A stretch of DNA of 64,000 bases from Craterostigma plantagineum (Eukaryota > Streptophyta > Magnoliopsida > Lamiales > Linderniaceae): assembly GCA_027422505.1 (NCBI GenBank), contig JAPQWV010000335.1, forward strand, positions 378,501 to 442,500, read 5' to 3'. Made by a program: the position numbers and the translations under genes. Shown one piece after another: positions 60,781 to 64,000 of this stretch. Below the pieces are notes generated by a model, which was not told where the DNA came from, ran no database searches, and worked only from the letters and a program-made list of their open reading frames with translations. Numbering within the stretch: position 1 is the first letter of the stretch; every line of letters starts with the position of its first letter.

Positions 60781-62759
60781 GAGTGAGGAACGAAGTGAAT
60801 TGAAGGAAGTCCCCTGAGTGAAGAAGTAAGGGTAAACTAGTGGATGGATATTCTAAGGAAAATGCTGGCGCTATAGTCTGTCATTCCCCATGCCTTTGAT
60901 TTTAGTAGTTAGCCAGGTGCTAGGAGAAGCAAGCCAGCTAAACAACTAATCAAGTAAGCTAGAAAGAAAGTTTCAGTCTTGGACCATGCGCCTATCGTGA
61001 CGTGAAGGATTTTTTCCTTAAGGTGGTTCAATATCTTTTCTTATCCCGTAGTCTCCTAGTCTATTCGTTATGTCCGCCTCTCTATCATTTAGTTGCAGAT
61101 GAAAGTGGAAGGCTGTTCGAGTTTTAGCTGTTCTTATCGCAGCAAGAAAAGCGAGTGAACTTACTTCCGTTCTAGCTTGGCTTGAATGCCGTTGGCGAAT
61201 CTTCCTCTTTTTCGATTTAGATAAGCCTTTGTTTTTTCGACTGTACTGGAGGAAAATTCTAAGGTCAATGAAAAATTGACTTGATTTGACCCGTTAGATT
61301 AGACTCTTCTTGAAAGACGGTTCGGTCAACGTTGAGGACAACAAACTCCTCTACAACATTATCTAGCAGGAACGGTATCTAAACTGACTGAAGGGCTTTT
61401 GCCCAGTCCCATGACTGGTCGGAATTCACTGCTCGAAAGCAGAGAATAGATTAGACTAGCGGATCGCTTTCTTTAGGTTGAGTTGACAGCTTCGCTAGAG
61501 ATTCTTTTTTAGGGCAGCTAGAATACGGTTTGCGGTTTATGTCACCTTACACCAATAAAAGGAAAGGAGGTGATTGACCTTGGCTGTTCATAACCATTTT
61601 TCTTTAGCAGAAAGATTCCTCCGACAACTATACATGTGATTGGACTAGTTCATTTTTTTTCATAAAGAAGTTGCCCTTCCTTAAGCTTCCGTTTACCTCA
61701 GGTAATGAATACTGATTCCCTGACTTCTACAACAGGGCATCCCACCGAAATGGAGCCTTTGTTAATAGTGGAGTCCCCGACCAATTGAATTTGCTGAAGC
61801 TTGGACGCCAGAGTCTTTCGCTCGTACTAGATAATGCTTACACCGAGTTGTTGGTCGAGTCGGATTCTCTGAGCTATACCATATACCATTCCTCATGTAA
61901 GAGTGTGAAGTGGTTAGGTTAGGACTCATACTCATACTGATGGGTGATGCTCCAGCAACATGCTAATAGTGATTCTCAAAACTAGCAAGTACTTGTTATC
62001 TAGTCTTAAGCAAGGATATTTTACAGATCATGCTCATAGAAAGACAGCCGCTGACACCTTGAAAGAACCCAGTCGGACTATCAGCCATCCTTCACTTCAT
62101 TAGTTAGTTTTAGTTGATAAACTCTGCTGGTGGCCTTAGTATGCTTTCTTTCTATTATCAGGGTAAGAATTTCACGCCTTTTTGGTTCTCTAGTATCTGG
62201 ATTCATATGTGACTCAGGTTTATTTAGAAGTAGACTCTTTCAAAACGAATAAGAACTACAGTCGCTTATCTTATCTAGCAGACAGATTTGAAATCCCGAA
62301 GTGGGATTAATCAATCGATGCTACTCCCATTGAACTAAGGGAGGAATGAAAGAACTCGACTGAAAAGAGAGGAATGAGATGCCAACCCAATGTTGGACTA
62401 TTTGGAGAGGGTGTGATGATAGGGGCTTAGTCGCTAGACGTGCGGGGATGGTGAAGAATTCCATTTTGTGTTAACTGATGGGGCTAAGTGAGGGCAGAGT
62501 TTGACTCAGCTCAGGTTACGATTCGATTGTAGTCCTTGATGGATTGCTTACCAAGAGGGATGTGTATGGGTGAAGTGAAAAAACTGGGCAAGAGAGATGG
62601 ACTTAAATAGGTAGATATAGATATATAGGCTAGTCCGCTTGATTCACTGTCAAGAAAGGGATTCTCTTAGCCAATGGATTAGCTTACTCGCTAGTCATGA
62701 CAAGAACTCTAGCTGGCAGTCCCTTCGGCATTTCCCTCATTTAGCCCTCCCTGTAAAAA
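60781..62759. other. Anonymous intergenic DNA
   Basis: No gene is recognised. A sequence on the minus strand near 62290-62345 resembles a tRNA D-arm (TTAGTTCAATGGGAGTAGC) followed by a poor T-arm, but no acceptor stem forms. An AAAGGAGGTGATT stretch at about 61562-61575 resembles a Shine-Dalgarno core without a gene behind it. Confidence 0.45.
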
Positions 62760-63066
62760 AGCCGATCTTTCTCATGAAGATGAAGTTTGACTGCTTTCTC
62801 CATACATGCACGCTACTCGTATACAGGCCGTTAAGCGTATTCATTGCTATCTACGTGGCATGGCTCATTATGCTTCTCTGGCCACATAAATCGTTCATTC
62901 TCCCAGCCCAACCTTCTCTGATGCGGATTGGGCTGGTTGTCAAGATAATCGGTGATCCATCACTGGGTATTGTTTTTATCTTGGAGCACATTCTGTATCC
63001 TGGTCTGCCAAGAAGCAGCCTACTGTCTCTCGCTCGAGTGCAGAGGCTAAATACAGGGCTCTTTAG
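62760..63066 (+). mobile_element. Ty1/copia RNase H fragment with in-frame stops
   Basis: The plus frame that begins with the ATG at 62806 reads HATRIQAVKRIHCYLRG, then [34 protein letters not shown] and [16 protein letters not shown]. This is the highly conserved RNase H region of Ty1/copia elements, in correct order. Three stops (a TAA, a TGA and a final TAG at 63064-63066) break it. A less clear RPDLSH motif upstream belongs to the preceding reverse-transcriptase end. A long open frame at 62639-63400 in another phase covers the same bases but is not the coding phase. Confidence 0.85.
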
Positions 63067-64000
63067 TTTAGTAATCTTGGCCGCTTCTCTCTCCATCCAT
63101 GGCTATATATTAAACCAGTACTGGACTCTTACCGCTTGTTGGATACTTATCATACTATCCATCCCCTTACTCGATGTTGGCTGTACGAGTAAAGTCTTTG
63201 GTTGTACTGCTTACAGACCTAGGCAACTTCTTAAAAGATGTTCCCCACCGAACCCTATGTTATTAAGTGAAAGTCCGTCCTTTTCTTACTTCTCGCCCTA
63301 TCCCGTTCGTGAGTCCCGACTGGAAGAAATTTTTTTTTCGTCGGTCAATATCTGTAATCAAATAATTGGTTGCATCTTGCTGTTTGATACTCATTGGTAA
63401 AGGAAGAAGTCGTACCAGACAAGAAGTTCAATCAGTAATGGCTGTAAGGCACCGAGTCAGAATATGCATCAACAAGCACATAGATAGAAGTGAGAGGAAT
63501 GGAATACATGATCTCATGTAAGAAGTAGGATGACCGAAACAGCTTATTTTGAAACAATCCTTCTTACCCATTCTATTCCAACAAGACCGGTTACGAAAGC
63601 TGTTCCCTCTAGGTATGAATGTGCAGCTCTCCCTCTGCTTCTACTTATAGATACGAATCTTAAGTCCTATTTCAATCTATTTATTCTCCCGTCGAGAGTC
63701 ACTATCCCCTTCGATAACTATCACCTCCGTGAAGGAGTAAGTCTGTCCTGGCCTATATTCACTAGTGGGATGAAAGTAAAGAAGAAGGTAAGCTTCTTCT
63801 ATCGGTTTTTTTCGGACAGCAACTTTATAGCTTCCTCCGCACCACTAAGAGTCTCAGTGACTCGATAAAGACTTATTCTTATTCCAGTTCAGAAGACCGG
63901 TAAAACCTCTCTGCGAATGTCTAGCCTTCTCGCGAATTCCCTATCACTATACAATTTCTTAATATAAGAAAGGAAAGTCGAATCCAAGGGGCATATCTTT
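63067..64000. other. Anonymous intergenic DNA
   Basis: No gene is recognised. The 112-codon frame at 63530-63868 (plus) shows no family motif. Confidence 0.45.

Noticed and set aside
61558..61580. AAAGGAGGTGATT resembling a ribosome binding site or a reversed 16S rRNA 3' end
   Set aside because: No gene follows, and surrounding bases do not match the rRNA end; plant mitochondria do not rely on such sites.
62285..62350. Possible minus-strand tRNA with a D-arm-like start
   Set aside because: The T-arm pairs poorly and the 5' and 3' ends do not pair, so at best it is a decayed relic.

Overview
The window looks like part of a large, gene-poor angiosperm mitochondrial chromosome. The background is about 43-45% GC intergenic DNA without long open frames. 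Embedded in it are broken plastid genes (accD, ndhH, psbB and a trnC relic), eroded nuclear retrotransposon pieces, tRNA-like 't-elements', and many short imperfect repeats. I found no complete respiratory-chain, ribosomal-protein or cytochrome-maturation gene, no rRNA and no intact tRNA in the 64 kb. The organelle assignment is inferred from this combination rather than from a native gene. Almost all short open frames here look like chance.

Layout. From 1 to 5.2 kb there are three eroded LTR-retrotransposon scraps: Ty3/gypsy protease region, Ty1/copia reverse transcriptase, and Ty3/gypsy reverse transcriptase. A plastid accD fragment lies at 5.3-5.5 kb. From 5.5 to 26.1 kb the DNA is mostly featureless, with an unrecognised 115-codon open frame at 7.9-8.3 kb (minus), a LINE scrap at 17.6 kb and a perfect 22-bp palindrome at 18.2 kb. 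From 26.16 to 32.85 kb lies a nearly full-length L1-type plant LINE. It has 5' tandem repeats, a zinc-knuckle ORF1, an endonuclease/reverse transcriptase/zinc-binding ORF2 that overlaps ORF1 by ATGA, a 3' untranslated region and a 12-nt poly(A) tail. From 32.9 to 48.1 kb is anonymous DNA with hairpins and one t-element.

From 48.2 to 53.8 kb there are a Ty3/gypsy RNase H scrap, a plastid ndhH 5' fragment, a tRNA-like element lacking an anticodon arm, an unrecognised interrupted frame, and a LINE RNase H scrap. At 56.2 kb is a plastid trnC relic whose anticodon reads GAA instead of GCA. From 58.19 to 60.05 kb there is a 926-bp unit repeated twice in tandem, apparently without differences. It is followed directly by a 613-bp plastid psbB fragment carried in an open frame. 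A Ty1/copia RNase H scrap lies at 62.8-63.1 kb.

The genes do not form a working system. The window records repeated DNA uptake from plastid and nucleus, plus local repeat formation. The LINE stands out because it is almost undamaged: its reading frames are broken only by three single-base deletions next to short homopolymer runs and by no stop codons. The other imported fragments are much older or shorter. I saw no convincing new biological system. The points most worth checking are the LINE, the trnC anticodon change, the tandem duplication beside the psbB chimera, and the t-element beside the unknown frame.
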